Source of the DNA: Kangsaoukella pontilimi
Lineage (GTDB): Bacteria; Pseudomonadota; Alphaproteobacteria; Rhodobacterales; Rhodobacteraceae
Length of the DNA: 64,000 nucleotides
Reading direction: 5' to 3'
Assembly: GCF_009830125.1 (NCBI RefSeq)
Contig: NZ_WUPT01000001.1
Span: forward strand, 558,001-622,000
How positions within the stretch are numbered: position 1 is the first letter of the stretch; every line of letters starts with the position of its first letter. Shown piece by piece: positions 24,529 through 33,164 of this stretch. The notes under the pieces were generated by a model. That model ran no database searches and was not told the origin of the DNA. It saw only the letters and a list, made by a program, of their open reading frames with translations. A program made the translations under genes and the position numbers.

Positions 24529-25677
24529 ATGCCGACCCCTGACGATCTGACCCGCGTCCTTGACCCGATCGAGACCGCAACGGGCCTGCCCAATGCGCAA
24601 TACACGTCACCTGCCGCCTTCGAGGCCGAGCGGGATGCGCTCTGGTTCGCGGAATGGGCGGGCCTTTGTACGGCATCCGAGATCCCGCAGCCGGGCGATG
24701 CGCTGCCACTCGATTTCCTCGGCGTGCCTCTTCTTGCGATGCGGGGCAAAGACGGCGTCGTCCGGGTCTTTCAGAATGTCTGCAGACACAGGGGCATGAT
24801 CCTGGTGACCGAGCCGCGCCGGATCGAGGGCGCGATCCGCTGCCCTTACCATTCCTGGTGCTACAGTCACGAGGGTCGGCTTGTCGCCACCCCCCATGTG
24901 GGCGGGCCGGGCATGAACACAGCCGAAGGGATCGACCGCGGGACGCTCGGACTGATCGAGGTGCGCGCGCATATCTGGATGGACATCGTTTTCGTCAACC
25001 TCTCCGGCACGGCCCCCGACTTTGCCGACGTGAATGGCGATCTGATCGCGCGCTGGGCCGAATTCGATGTGCCGCTCCACCACGGCGGGGCCGACAGCTG
25101 CTTCACGCTCGACTGCCGGACCAACTGGAAACTGGCGGTCGAGAATTATTGCGAAAGCTATCACCTGCCGTGGGTCCATCCCGGCCTGAACAGCTATTCG
25201 CGGCTAGAAGACCACTACCACATCGTCAACCCCGACCGCTTTTCGGGGCAGGGCACCCATGTCTATCGGCAGTTCACCGATGACGCGGGGCGCACCTTTC
25301 CCGATTTTCCCGGCCTCTCAGAGAAGTGGCAGCAGGCGGGCGAGTACCTTACCGTTCTTCCGAACGTGATGCTGGGCGTGCAGCGCGACCATGTCTTCGC
25401 GATCATCCTCGAACCCCGCGGACCCGATCGTACGCGCGAGCACATCCATCTCTATTACGCCACAGATGACACGCCTGATGACATGCGCGCGCGGAACACG
25501 GCGCAATGGCGCGTTGTCTTCGAAGAGGATATCGGCGTGGTCGAAGGCATGCAGACGGGCCGCGCCGCTCCGGGCTTTGACGGCGGGCGGTTTTCGCCGG
25601 CGATGGACGGACCTACGCACGAGTTTCACCGCTGGGTGGCGCGCCGTCTGATCGACCGCAGCGCGGGATCGGCATAG
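24529..25677 (+). CDS. Rieske-type oxygenase alpha subunit (quaternary-amine-type)
   Basis: Encodes 382 residues. The Rieske [2Fe-2S] ligands are Cys85-x-His87 (NVCRHRG) and Cys105-x2-His108 (CPYHSW). The mononuclear iron His residues lie in ENYCESYHLPWVH (about 212 and 217). The residue bridging the two metal sites is Glu205 rather than the usual Asp, as described for carnitine monooxygenase CntA and relatives that demethylate or cleave quaternary amines. No reductase subunit is in the window. It follows the Gfo/Idh gene by 39 bp and precedes a DMGDH-like gene, suggesting attack on a betaine-like compound. Substrate not determined. Confidence 0.8.
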   Translation: MPTPDDLTRVLDPIETATGLPNAQYTSPAAFEAERDALWFAEWAGLCTASEIPQPGDALPLDFLGVPLLAMRGKDGVVRVFQNVCRHRGMILVTEPRRIEGAIRCPYHSWCYSHEGRLVATPHVGGPGMNTAEGIDRGTLGLIEVRAHIWMDIVFVNLSGTAPDFADVNGDLIARWAEFDVPLHHGGADSCFTLDCRTNWKLAVENYCESYHLPWVHPGLNSYSRLEDHYHIVNPDRFSGQGTHVYRQFTDDAGRTFPDFPGLSEKWQQAGEYLTVLPNVMLGVQRDHVFAIILEPRGPDRTREHIHLYYATDDTPDDMRARNTAQWRVVFEEDIGVVEGMQTGRAAPGFDGGRFSPAMDGPTHEFHRWVARRLIDRSAGSA

Positions 25678-25769
25678 GTCGTCCGCGACAAAAGCTGTCG
25701 GAAACGGGTTATCCGGGAGCGTCTTGAGCGGCCAGCATCGGCATCAACGACGCGAGAAAGCCCAGAACG

Positions 25770-25988
25770 ATGAGCACCGCCGACACAGACCTGCTTTCCG
25801 CCCATGCCCGGGGCGACGCTTGGGCGGTCGCGCGCGCCTACCTGACGGCAGCCGACATGGCGGCCGAGGGCGAAGACAACGACCGCGCGGCGTTCTTTCT
25901 GACCCATGCCTGGGTCTTCGCGCTGGAAGCGGACGATCCGTTGGCCGAGGCCTGCCACGAGCGGCTGCGCCGCATGGGTCGCGTCTGA
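25770..25988 (+). CDS. small helical hypothetical protein
   Basis: Encodes 72 residues, rich in Ala, Asp and Glu and apparently all-helical (LLSAHARGDAWAVARAYLTA, then AFFLTHAWVFALEADDPLAE). The pattern resembles a TPR-like helix pair. It sits between the Rieske gene and the DMGDH-like gene (18 bp to the next start), so it is probably co-transcribed and could be a partner or assembly factor. No family recognised. Confidence 0.6.
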   Translation: MSTADTDLLSAHARGDAWAVARAYLTAADMAAEGEDNDRAAFFLTHAWVFALEADDPLAEACHERLRRMGRV

Positions 25989-26006
25989 GGGGAAGGAGCA
26001 GAGATC

Positions 26007-28415
26007 ATGGTTGATACAGCGCGCGTGGTGGTGATCGGCGGAGGCGTCGTGGGCTGCTCGGTCCTCTATCACCTGACGAAACTCGGCTGGTCGGATGTGC
26101 TTCTGCTCGAGCGATCCGAACTGACCAGCGGCTCTACGTGGCACGCGGCCGGCGGGTTTCACACGCTGAACGGCGATACCAACATGGCAGCGCTGCAGGG
26201 CTATACCATCCGCCTCTACCGCGAGCTTGAAGAGATCACGGGTCTGTCCTGCGGTCTGCACCACGTGGGTGGCATCACCCTTGCCGACAGTCCCGAACGG
26301 CTCGACATGCTCAAGGCCGAGCGCGCGAAACATCGCTACATGGGGCTTGAAACCGAGCTTCTGACACCTGCTGAAATCGCCGAGCGCGCCGAGCTTGTGA
26401 ATATCGACGGCGTTCTGGGCGGGCTCTACGATCCGCTCGACGGTCATCTCGATCCATCAGGGACGACACACGCCTATGCCCGGGCGGCCCGGATGGGCGG
26501 CGCCCGGATCGTCACGCAGTGCAAGGTGGTCGAGACCAACCCGCGCGCCGATGGCACCTGGGACGTGGTGACCGAGCAGGGCACCATCCACGCCGAGCAT
26601 GTGGTGAATGCCGGCGGTCTCTGGGCGCGCGAAGTGGCCGCGATGGCCGGCGTGTACCTGCCGCTGATGCCCATGGCGCACCAGTATCTGGTGACGGACG
26701 ACATCCCCGAAATCTACGAGCGCGGCGCCGAATTTCCCCACGTCATGGACCCCGGCGGCGAAAGCTACCTCCGCCAGGAAGGGCGCGGCTTGTGCATCGG
26801 GTTCTATGAACAACCCTGTGAGGCCTGGTCGGTGAACGGAACGCCCTGGGACTTCGGGCATGAGCTTCTGAACGACCAGTTCGAGAAGATTGAGGACAGC
26901 GTCGCCTTCGCCTATCGCCGCTTTCCCGTTCTCGAACGCGCCGGGGTCAAGCGGGTGATCCACGGCCCCTTCACCTTCGCCCCCGACGGCAATCCGCTGG
27001 TCGGGCCGGTGCCGGGGCTGCGCAACTACTGGTCTGCCTGCGCCGTCATGGCGGGGTTCAGCCAGGGCGGAGGGGTCGGTTTGTCTCTGGCGCAATGGAT
27101 GGTCGAGGGCGAGCCCGAGCGCGACGTTTTCGCCATGGACGTTGCCCGCTTCGGCCGCTGGACGACGCCGGGATACACTCTGCCCAAGGTGATCGAGAAT
27201 TATCAGCGCCGCTTCTCGGTGAGCTACCCGAATGAGGAACTCCCGGCGGCGCGTCCGCTTCGGACCACGGCAATGTACAGGACTTTCGACGAGATGGGCG
27301 CGGTCTGGGGGGCGCAATACGGGCTGGAGGTCGTGAACTATTTTGCCCGTCCCGGCGAAGCGCGCTTCGAAACACCGAGCTTCCGGCGCTCCAATGGCTG
27401 GGAGGCGGTGCGGCGCGAGGTTCACGGCGTCCGGACGGGCGTCGGCATCAACGAGCTGCAGAATTTCGGGAAGTTCAGGGTCACGGGCGGGAACGCGCGC
27501 GGGTGGCTCGACCGGATCATGGCCGGCCGGATCCCGCCGCCGGGACGCGTGGCGCTGACACCGATGCTTTCGCCCTCGGGGCGGCTTATGGGCGACTTCA
27601 CCGTGGCCTGTGTCGATGAGGGAACGTTTCACCTGACGGCAAGCTATGGGATGCAGGATGCACATGCGCGCTGGTTCGCACAGCACATGGTGCCGGGCGT
27701 CGTCGTCGAGAATGTCTCGGACGCGCTGACCGGTTTCCAGATCGCCGGACCGAATGCGCGCAAGCTGCTCGTGGCGGCGGGCGATCCGTCTCTGTCCGAT
27801 CTGCGCTTTTTGCACCTGCGGCGCGCGACCATCGGCATGGCGGACTGTCTCGTGCAGCGGATCAGCTATACCGGAGATCTTGGATATGAGATCTATTGCG
27901 CTCCATCGGTGCAGTTTCACCTGTGGTCGTGCCTGCAACAGAAGGGGGCCGAGCTTGATCTCACGCCGTTCGGGATGCGCGCGATGATGTCTCTTCGGCT
28001 CGATCGGCTATTCGGGTCATGGGGGCGCGAATTCACTCCGGATTACACGGCAGCTGAAACCGGGCTGGACCGCTTCATCGATTTCCGGAAATCCGCCGAA
28101 TTCATCGGGCAGCATGCCGCTGAGGAAGACCGCCGGACACCTCCGGTTCGCCGCCTTGCGGCTTTTCGGGTGGACGCAGGTGACAGCGATGTCGTCGCAT
28201 ATGAGCCCGTCTGGCAAGATGGCGCCGTGGTGGGGTTCTGTACGTCCGGCGGATTTGCCCATTGGAGCGGCATGTCTGTCGCCATGGCTCTTGTGCCGCG
28301 CGAGGTCATCGAGGATGCGCGACCGGTCGAGATCGAAATCCTGGGGGAGATGCGGCGGGCCGAGTTTCTCACCGAACCGCCCTTCGACGCAGATGGCGTT
28401 CGACTTCGGGGATAG
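26007..28415 (+). CDS. dimethylglycine/sarcosine dehydrogenase-like flavoprotein with GcvT domain
   Basis: Encodes 802 residues. The N-terminal DAO-type FAD domain starts VVVIGGGVVGCSVLYHLTKL and contains TSGSTWHAAGG, in which the His is the site of covalent FAD attachment in dimethylglycine dehydrogenases. The C-terminal half is the folate-binding GcvT/aminomethyltransferase-like domain (FQIAGPNARKLL, then ISYTGDLGYEIYC). Such enzymes remove N-methyl groups and pass formaldehyde to tetrahydrofolate. With the upstream Rieske oxygenase it could form a two-step demethylation route (for example trimethyl- to dimethyl- to monomethyl-amine acid). It is the last gene of the rightward unit. Confidence 0.85.
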   Translation: MVDTARVVVIGGGVVGCSVLYHLTKLGWSDVLLLERSELTSGSTWHAAGGFHTLNGDTNMAALQGYTIRLYRELEEITGLSCGLHHVGGITLADSPERLDMLKAERAKHRYMGLETELLTPAEIAERAELVNIDGVLGGLYDPLDGHLDPSGTTHAYARAARMGGARIVTQCKVVETNPRADGTWDVVTEQGTIHAEHVVNAGGLWAREVAAMAGVYLPLMPMAHQYLVTDDIPEIYERGAEFPHVMDPGGESYLRQEGRGLCIGFYEQPCEAWSVNGTPWDFGHELLNDQFEKIEDSVAFAYRRFPVLERAGVKRVIHGPFTFAPDGNPLVGPVPGLRNYWSACAVMAGFSQGGGVGLSLAQWMVEGEPERDVFAMDVARFGRWTTPGYTLPKVIENYQRRFSVSYPNEELPAARPLRTTAMYRTFDEMGAVWGAQYGLEVVNYFARPGEARFETPSFRRSNGWEAVRREVHGVRTGVGINELQNFGKFRVTGGNARGWLDRIMAGRIPPPGRVALTPMLSPSGRLMGDFTVACVDEGTFHLTASYGMQDAHARWFAQHMVPGVVVENVSDALTGFQIAGPNARKLLVAAGDPSLSDLRFLHLRRATIGMADCLVQRISYTGDLGYEIYCAPSVQFHLWSCLQQKGAELDLTPFGMRAMMSLRLDRLFGSWGREFTPDYTAAETGLDRFIDFRKSAEFIGQHAAEEDRRTPPVRRLAAFRVDAGDSDVVAYEPVWQDGAVVGFCTSGGFAHWSGMSVAMALVPREVIEDARPVEIEILGEMRRAEFLTEPPFDADGVRLRG

Positions 28416-28489
28416 AGGTCCTGACGATCGGCTAGCCGCCGATGGCACCAGGCTGCGTCGGGATGCAAAGGTCAGTGCGGGAACAGTCC

Positions 28490-28530
28490 GGCGCCCCTTG
28501 CTTCAAGTGGGGGCGCCGAAATTTCCCTGC
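28490..28530 (+). terminator. probable terminator after the DMGDH-like gene
   Basis: GGCGCCCC (28490-28497) pairs with GGGGCGCC (28510-28517) around a 12-base loop, followed by GAAATTTCCCTGCATTTTC. The hairpin is strong and the tail only moderately T-rich. It lies between the convergent DMGDH-like and chemoreceptor genes. Another short inverted pair, ATCGGC/GCCGAT, lies just upstream. Confidence 0.5.
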
Positions 28531-28590
28531 ATTTTCACGCGGTAGACGAGCGTTTTCTTTGGTCGGGTTTCGGTCTATCGTCCCTCCGGC

Positions 28591-31140
28591 TCAGAAATCT
28601 TCCCAATCATCCTCTGCAGAGTCTGCGGCGGCGAGGGCGAGGGCCCCATCCGTCAACGCACCTGCTGCGGCGGGTTTGCGGGCAGGCGCCTTCTGCCCGA
28701 CCGCTTTTCGGTTCGAACTGAAGTAGCCAGTCTCAGCCTTGTCGCCCAGAGTGAACTGGCTGGTGGCGCGCACCAGCGCGTTTGATTCAGATTTGAGCGT
28801 ATGGGTCGCAGCGGTGGTTTCTTCGAACATCGCAACGTTTTGCTGTGTGGCTTCATCGAGCTGCGCCATGGCGGTATTGATTTCACCAATGCCGATGGAC
28901 TGCTCGCGCGCCGAGCTTGCGATCGAATTCACATGGTCTGCAATGTTTCCAATGGACGAGACGATATCGCCTAGGGCGTTTCCGGCCTTATCCACCAGAG
29001 ACACACCTTTTTTGACCTGGCCGGTCGAGGCCGAGATCAGCTCATTGATTTCGCGCGCGGCATCAGAGGAACGCTGTGCAAGCGCCCGCACCTCTGAGGC
29101 AACGACGGCAAATCCCCGACCAGCATCACCGGCCCGCGCCGCTTCGACGCCCGCGTTCAGGGCAAGAAGGTTGGTCTGGAAGGCGATATCGTCGATCAGA
29201 CCGATGATGCGCGAAATCTGTTCCGACGATTCTGCAATCTCACCCATGGCGGTCACGGCCTCGCGGACAACACTGCCGGAGTTCTCGGCATTGGTACGGG
29301 CGGTCAACACGACCTCATTGGCCTGGCTCGCCCCATCGGCCGTGGCGCCGACGGAAGCGGTGAGTTCGGTCAACGAGGCCGCGAATTCCTCCAGCGTTGC
29401 GGCCTGCTGCTCGGTCCTCCGAGACAGGTCGTCGGCAGCCCCCGCGATATTCTCAACCTCCGAGAGGATGGTGGTCGAATTGTCCCGAACCACTGACACG
29501 GCACTTTCGATGGCGGCCACTGATGCGTTGAAGTGGTGGCGAAGGTCTTCGTATTCCTGCGAGAACGGGCTTTCGATGCGGACCGAAAGATTGCCCTCTG
29601 CCAGGCTGTTCAGAGCCTGGCTGAGTGATTGCACGACGGCCTGCTGCGCATCCTCGAGTTGAACGCGTGCGGCCTCCGCCTCGTTTCTCGCCTGCTCTGA
29701 AGCGGTGATGTCGTTGCCGAGAAAGACGAAGCCGGAAGGCAGGCCCGAGCTATTCACTATGGGCGACAGAATGCCGGAAACAAGCCGGTCCTTTCCGAGC
29801 CGGTACTTGTCGAACCGAGCTGTTGCGGTGCTTCTCTGAAGATTGTGCACGTCGCCCGAACTCGAGGCGAGAACCTCATCCAGCAAGGTTTTCCCGACGC
29901 CATTCCGGACTTCCGGCGCAATCTTGTCTAGCATCGCATTCGTCGCCTTGAGATGTCCGTCGCCTGTGAAATCCGCCCTAACCTGCGTAGCCTCCAAAGC
30001 GTGCAGAACTGCCGATGTCACGCGCGCCTCCGTGGCGTCCGACCATTCCATGACGAAACCGCTCGTTTGTCCGTCCGCTCCGGCAATTGCGTTCATCATG
30101 ACGGTGAAGGTCTGATCGCCAATGCAAATGTCAGTTGCCGCGGGTTTTCCCTTTGGAACGGGCAAGCTCTTGATTGTTGAACCATCGACCCGTCTGGGAT
30201 CGAGAAGTGCACCGACGAGGCCGGTTTCTCCCTTCTCGGAAAGCAGCGCCATCAGCTCGGGACGTTCGAAAAGCGCCTCGAACGCGGTATTCGTGAAGGT
30301 GATTTTCAGATCGGCATCGGTCATCACAAGGCCGACCGAAGCCTGCTGGAAGCCAGCGCTCTTGAAGCGCACTTCCTCTGCGGCCGCTTCGGCCAACGTG
30401 AGTTGATCGCGTAGCAGATCCAATTGCGCCGCGATGTCTCCGATCTCATCCCGGCGTTTCTGTCCGTGAACTTCTGAAGTCAGATCACCATCGGCCAGCC
30501 CGCGTGTGCGGACGGATAGACGCCGAAGCGGAACCGCAAGCGCCTGCCGGAAAAACAGGCCGGCGGCCACGGTCAGCACCAGAAAAACCAGGCCGGCGGT
30601 TTGGTATTTCTTCGCGGTTTCGCTGGCGATCCGTTGGAGAAGCGGTGCCGCTGTCCACGCGATTGCGATGCCGCCGACCACCTGATCGCCAGACCGGATC
30701 GGTTTCGCCCTGACGAAGCCGTCCTCGCTGACGTCTCTCTCGCCGTTGTCCCGCGCCGAATTGGCGGCAACGATCATCTGGTCGATGACATCGGCGGGCG
30801 TGGATTGATCGGACTTCACCTCGACAAGCACTGTGCCATCCGCGGCGGTCACAACGGCTGCGCGGATCCGGTCGCCGTCTTCGGCAATAAGGTGATCGAG
30901 AAGTGCCTGGATGTCCTCGACCTTGCGAAATCGAACGGCCCCGCCAAGCGCCGCTGCCTGATAGGAGGTGACATCGCTTGCCAAAGCCCGGAGCCCGTCT
31001 TCGGCCACGCGCCTTACCGTGCGATCCGCGTTCACCGCCAAAATGCCGGCGACGATGGCGGTTGTCGTCGCAACGATCAGAACGCATTTCATGAAGACCG
31101 AGAACCTCGGTCGACGAACGGCATTGGGTGACGCGGACAT
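28591..31140 (-). CDS. methyl-accepting chemotaxis protein with PAS domains
   Basis: Encodes 849 residues. A first membrane helix (CVLIVATTTAIVAGILAVNA) and a second near residue 190-210 (TAGLVFLVLTVAAGLFFRQA) enclose a periplasmic sensor domain of about 150 residues. A HAMP segment follows (LAVPLRRLSVRTRGLADGDL), then two PAS-like modules (FQQASVGLVMTDADLKITFT, and GFVFLGNDITASEQARNEAE). The MCP signalling domain has the hairpin tip FQTNLLALNAGVEAARAGDA, GRGFAVVASEVRALAQRSSD. The protein ends in DWEDF, a Trp/Phe pentapeptide like those that dock CheR. Its start is 30 bp after a periplasmic Cache-like gene, likely its partner. No che genes are nearby. Confidence 0.93.
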   Translation of the reverse strand: MSASPNAVRRPRFSVFMKCVLIVATTTAIVAGILAVNADRTVRRVAEDGLRALASDVTSYQAAALGGAVRFRKVEDIQALLDHLIAEDGDRIRAAVVTAADGTVLVEVKSDQSTPADVIDQMIVAANSARDNGERDVSEDGFVRAKPIRSGDQVVGGIAIAWTAAPLLQRIASETAKKYQTAGLVFLVLTVAAGLFFRQALAVPLRRLSVRTRGLADGDLTSEVHGQKRRDEIGDIAAQLDLLRDQLTLAEAAAEEVRFKSAGFQQASVGLVMTDADLKITFTNTAFEALFERPELMALLSEKGETGLVGALLDPRRVDGSTIKSLPVPKGKPAATDICIGDQTFTVMMNAIAGADGQTSGFVMEWSDATEARVTSAVLHALEATQVRADFTGDGHLKATNAMLDKIAPEVRNGVGKTLLDEVLASSSGDVHNLQRSTATARFDKYRLGKDRLVSGILSPIVNSSGLPSGFVFLGNDITASEQARNEAEAARVQLEDAQQAVVQSLSQALNSLAEGNLSVRIESPFSQEYEDLRHHFNASVAAIESAVSVVRDNSTTILSEVENIAGAADDLSRRTEQQAATLEEFAASLTELTASVGATADGASQANEVVLTARTNAENSGSVVREAVTAMGEIAESSEQISRIIGLIDDIAFQTNLLALNAGVEAARAGDAGRGFAVVASEVRALAQRSSDAAREINELISASTGQVKKGVSLVDKAGNALGDIVSSIGNIADHVNSIASSAREQSIGIGEINTAMAQLDEATQQNVAMFEETTAATHTLKSESNALVRATSQFTLGDKAETGYFSSNRKAVGQKAPARKPAAAGALTDGALALAAADSAEDDWEDF

Positions 31141-31170
31141 GTTCCGGACTCCTGACTTCGAATGCGGGAT

Positions 31171-31740
31171 TTACATCAAGGATTCTGCGTCGACGCCCAC
31201 GGTCATTGCGCCGATGGGCAGGCCGGATGCGGGATCGACGATAGTGACGGAGACCTGGCCCTGATAGCGCTGCGTGGATTCGTCGAGTTCGATCTCGGAC
31301 ACGTGGATCGCGCCCGGTCCCTGGCCAAAGGTTTCGGTGAACTTTTCCTCATCACCCTGCCAGAAATCCGAGGTCACATCGCTGGTCGCCACGTTCAGGC
31401 CAACGCCGTCCATCACGAAAACCTCGGTGATTCGGCCGCCGGATTGCGCCACCTGCTCACGCAGGAATTCCGAAAGTTCGCTGGTCAGAACCGGTGTGAT
31501 CGTGGGAGCGTCCGACATGCCGACCTCGGCGCGCCATGCCTGATCGAGCGCATCGATTTCGGCCTGTGTGTAGCCGGTGGTCCGGTTGTTCTGTTCAGTG
31601 ATCGCGGCCACGAGGCGTGGGTCAGCGGCCCAGGTCGCCACGCTGCTGCGATAGAATTCCTCGGCGGCGGCGGCAAATTCGTCGGCTGCAACGGGGCTGG
31701 CCAAGGCAATGGAAAGGAGGGCTGCGGTTCGGAAGTGCAT
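31171..31740 (-). CDS. periplasmic Cache/PDC-like protein
   Basis: Encodes 189 residues with a signal peptide (FRTAALLSIALASPVAA, cleaved near residue 19). The rest resembles a single free-standing Cache domain: ITEQNNRTTGYTQAEIDALD, an extended helix, then TEVFVMDGVGLNVATSDVTS, DFWQGDEEKFTETF and the final strands GQVSVTIVDPASGLPIGAMT. The DFWQGDE...F motif is like that of Cache domains of sensory receptors. Placed immediately upstream of the chemoreceptor, it may bind a ligand and present it to the receptor. Confidence 0.72.
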   Translation of the reverse strand: MHFRTAALLSIALASPVAADEFAAAAEEFYRSSVATWAADPRLVAAITEQNNRTTGYTQAEIDALDQAWRAEVGMSDAPTITPVLTSELSEFLREQVAQSGGRITEVFVMDGVGLNVATSDVTSDFWQGDEEKFTETFGQGPGAIHVSEIELDESTQRYQGQVSVTIVDPASGLPIGAMTVGVDAESLM

Positions 31741-31857
31741 AGGTACGTCCCCTTTGGATGATTCCCGAAAAACGGATCGATAGTGGGACGCGATAAGCGA
31801 AATTTACTTCCGGCCTGTTAATGGGGGCCGTGATGGCGGCGGAATAAGAAGCGCCAT

Positions 31858-32340
31858 TCAGGAGACGCCGGGCTTGTCCGGCGCCTGGGGTGTGAAGGCG
31901 CAGCGATCGGGCTTGATATCGACAAGCGGCGTGCCGTCGAGGCAATCCAGTCCCCTGACCAGAAGGCGATTGCCCTCGCGCCTTTCAAGCCTGACGCGCG
32001 CGGTGCCAATGGGGTTGGGGCGCACGGGGCTTCGGAGGGCGAAGGTGCCGACAGTCCGGCCGTCCGATTTCGGGCTTTGGGTCAGCAGGTCCCGGCGGCT
32101 CCGGTCGAGCCAGTAGAGAAGCTCGATCGTCTCGAACGCATCGATGCCTTCAAGCGCCGGTGCCCAGGGACCGAAAACCTCGACCTCGCAAACAGGGCCG
32201 TTAGCACGCCCCTGACGCGGACAGTCTGCGCGTGTGAGGAACGGCGTGTGGATGACGCCGATGAATTGAAGCCAGGCGTCCTCAGGCGGGGCGTGGTGCA
32301 GGCAGGTCTCGCCGGGGCGGATATCGCTGTCATCGGTCAT
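31858..32340 (-). CDS. tsaA: tRNA t6A37 methyltransferase TrmO (TsaA)
   Basis: Encodes 160 residues. It methylates N6-threonylcarbamoyladenosine at position 37 of tRNA-Thr-type tRNAs, using SAM. Family motifs are IGVIHTPFLTRADCPRQG near residue 30, GIDAFETIELLYWLDRSRRD and TVGTFALRSPVRPNPIGTAR. The RSPVRPNPIG block is diagnostic for the VirR/TsaA family. It diverges from the tungstate transporter operon (116 bp between starts). In some bacteria TsaA-like genes sit next to molybdenum/tungsten genes, and this neighbourhood fits that trend. Confidence 0.9.
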   Translation of the reverse strand: MTDDSDIRPGETCLHHAPPEDAWLQFIGVIHTPFLTRADCPRQGRANGPVCEVEVFGPWAPALEGIDAFETIELLYWLDRSRRDLLTQSPKSDGRTVGTFALRSPVRPNPIGTARVRLERREGNRLLVRGLDCLDGTPLVDIKPDRCAFTPQAPDKPGVS

Positions 32341-32427
32341 GTCGAAAGAGTAGCGGCGGAGCGATGGCTTGAGAACGGGAAACCGGGGAAATCCGTTGAC
32401 TGCAGATTTTTCGGCGATACCCTCAGG

Positions 32428-32481
32428 TTCGGGAAATTCTGCAAGGTGGGGAAAATTTGCAAGGATTCGGAGAAATTCTGG
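32428..32481. promoter_or_regulatory. tandem 19-bp repeats in front of the tungstate operon
   Basis: TTCGGGAAATTCTGCAAGG (32428-32446) and GTGGGGAAAATTTGCAAGG (32446-32464) share 12 of the 16 bases compared from the GGG run onward. A third partial copy, TTCGGAGAAATTCTGG, follows at 32466-32481. The spacing is near 19 bp. They lie at the start of the TupB-like gene and are candidate binding sites for the HTH-PBP regulator encoded at the end of the operon. Confidence 0.4.
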
Positions 32482-33164
32482 CGCTCGCCTTCGATCTGGT
32501 GCTGTCCGGCGATGGCGATCTGGCCGAGATCGTCTGGCTGTCGCTGAGGGTCAGCATCTCCGCGACGCTGCTGGCCTGTCTGATCGGGCTTCCGCTTGGC
32601 GCGGTTCTGGCCATTGCGCGGTTTCCGGGCCGGAACGCGGCCATCGTTCTGGTCAACGCGCTGATGGGGTTGCCGCCCGTTGTGGTGGGGCTGCTGGTGT
32701 ACCTGCACCTTTCGCGTGCGGGGCCGCTCGGATTTCTGGGCCTGCTCTACACGCCCACGGCGATGATCATCGCGCAAACCATTCTGATTGCCCCGATCGT
32801 GGCGGCGCTCTCGCGGCAGGTGCTGGAAGAGCTGCACGCCGAATACGCGGAGACCTTTCGCTCCTTGGCGCTGAGCGGGCGGCAAACGCTTGCGGCGCTC
32901 CTCTGGGACGGGCGTTTCGCGTTGGTCACGGTGGCGCTGGCGGGCTTCGGGCGGGCCGTGGCCGAGGTGGGCGCGGTGATGATCGTGGGCGGCAATATCG
33001 ACCACGCGACGCGGGTCATGACCACGGCCATCGCGCTCGAGACCAGCCGGGGCAACCTTGCGCTGGCCATGGCGCTTGGGGTCATCCTGATGATGCTGGC
33101 GCTTGGCGTGAATGCGGCGGTCCACTCACTGAGGCTGACGGCGACACGGTGGTCCCATGCGTGA
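32457..33164 (+). CDS. tupB: tungstate ABC transporter permease
   Basis: Encodes about 235 residues from a TTG preceded by AAGGTGGGG; no ATG is available and the exact start is uncertain. It is an inner-membrane permease with five to six helices: LSLRVSISATLLACLIGLPL, IVLVNALMGLPPVVVGLLVY, PTAMIIAQTILIAPIVAALS and the EAA-type loop GFGRAVAEVGAVMIVGGNID. The latter is typical of TupB/ModB/CysT permeases. It overlaps tupC by 8 bp. The tungstate call rests on the TupA partner. Confidence 0.87.
   Translation: MQGFGEILALAFDLVLSGDGDLAEIVWLSLRVSISATLLACLIGLPLGAVLAIARFPGRNAAIVLVNALMGLPPVVVGLLVYLHLSRAGPLGFLGLLYTPTAMIIAQTILIAPIVAALSRQVLEELHAEYAETFRSLALSGRQTLAALLWDGRFALVTVALAGFGRAVAEVGAVMIVGGNIDHATRVMTTAIALETSRGNLALAMALGVILMMLALGVNAAVHSLRLTATRWSHA

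Noticed and set aside
23308-24600. Open frame of 430 codons opposite the Gfo/Idh gene
   Set aside because: Antisense shadow rich in Arg, Gly and His; no motif.
26457-27938. Open frame of 493 codons opposite the DMGDH-like gene
   Set aside because: Antisense shadow; the plus-strand product has complete FAD and GcvT motifs.
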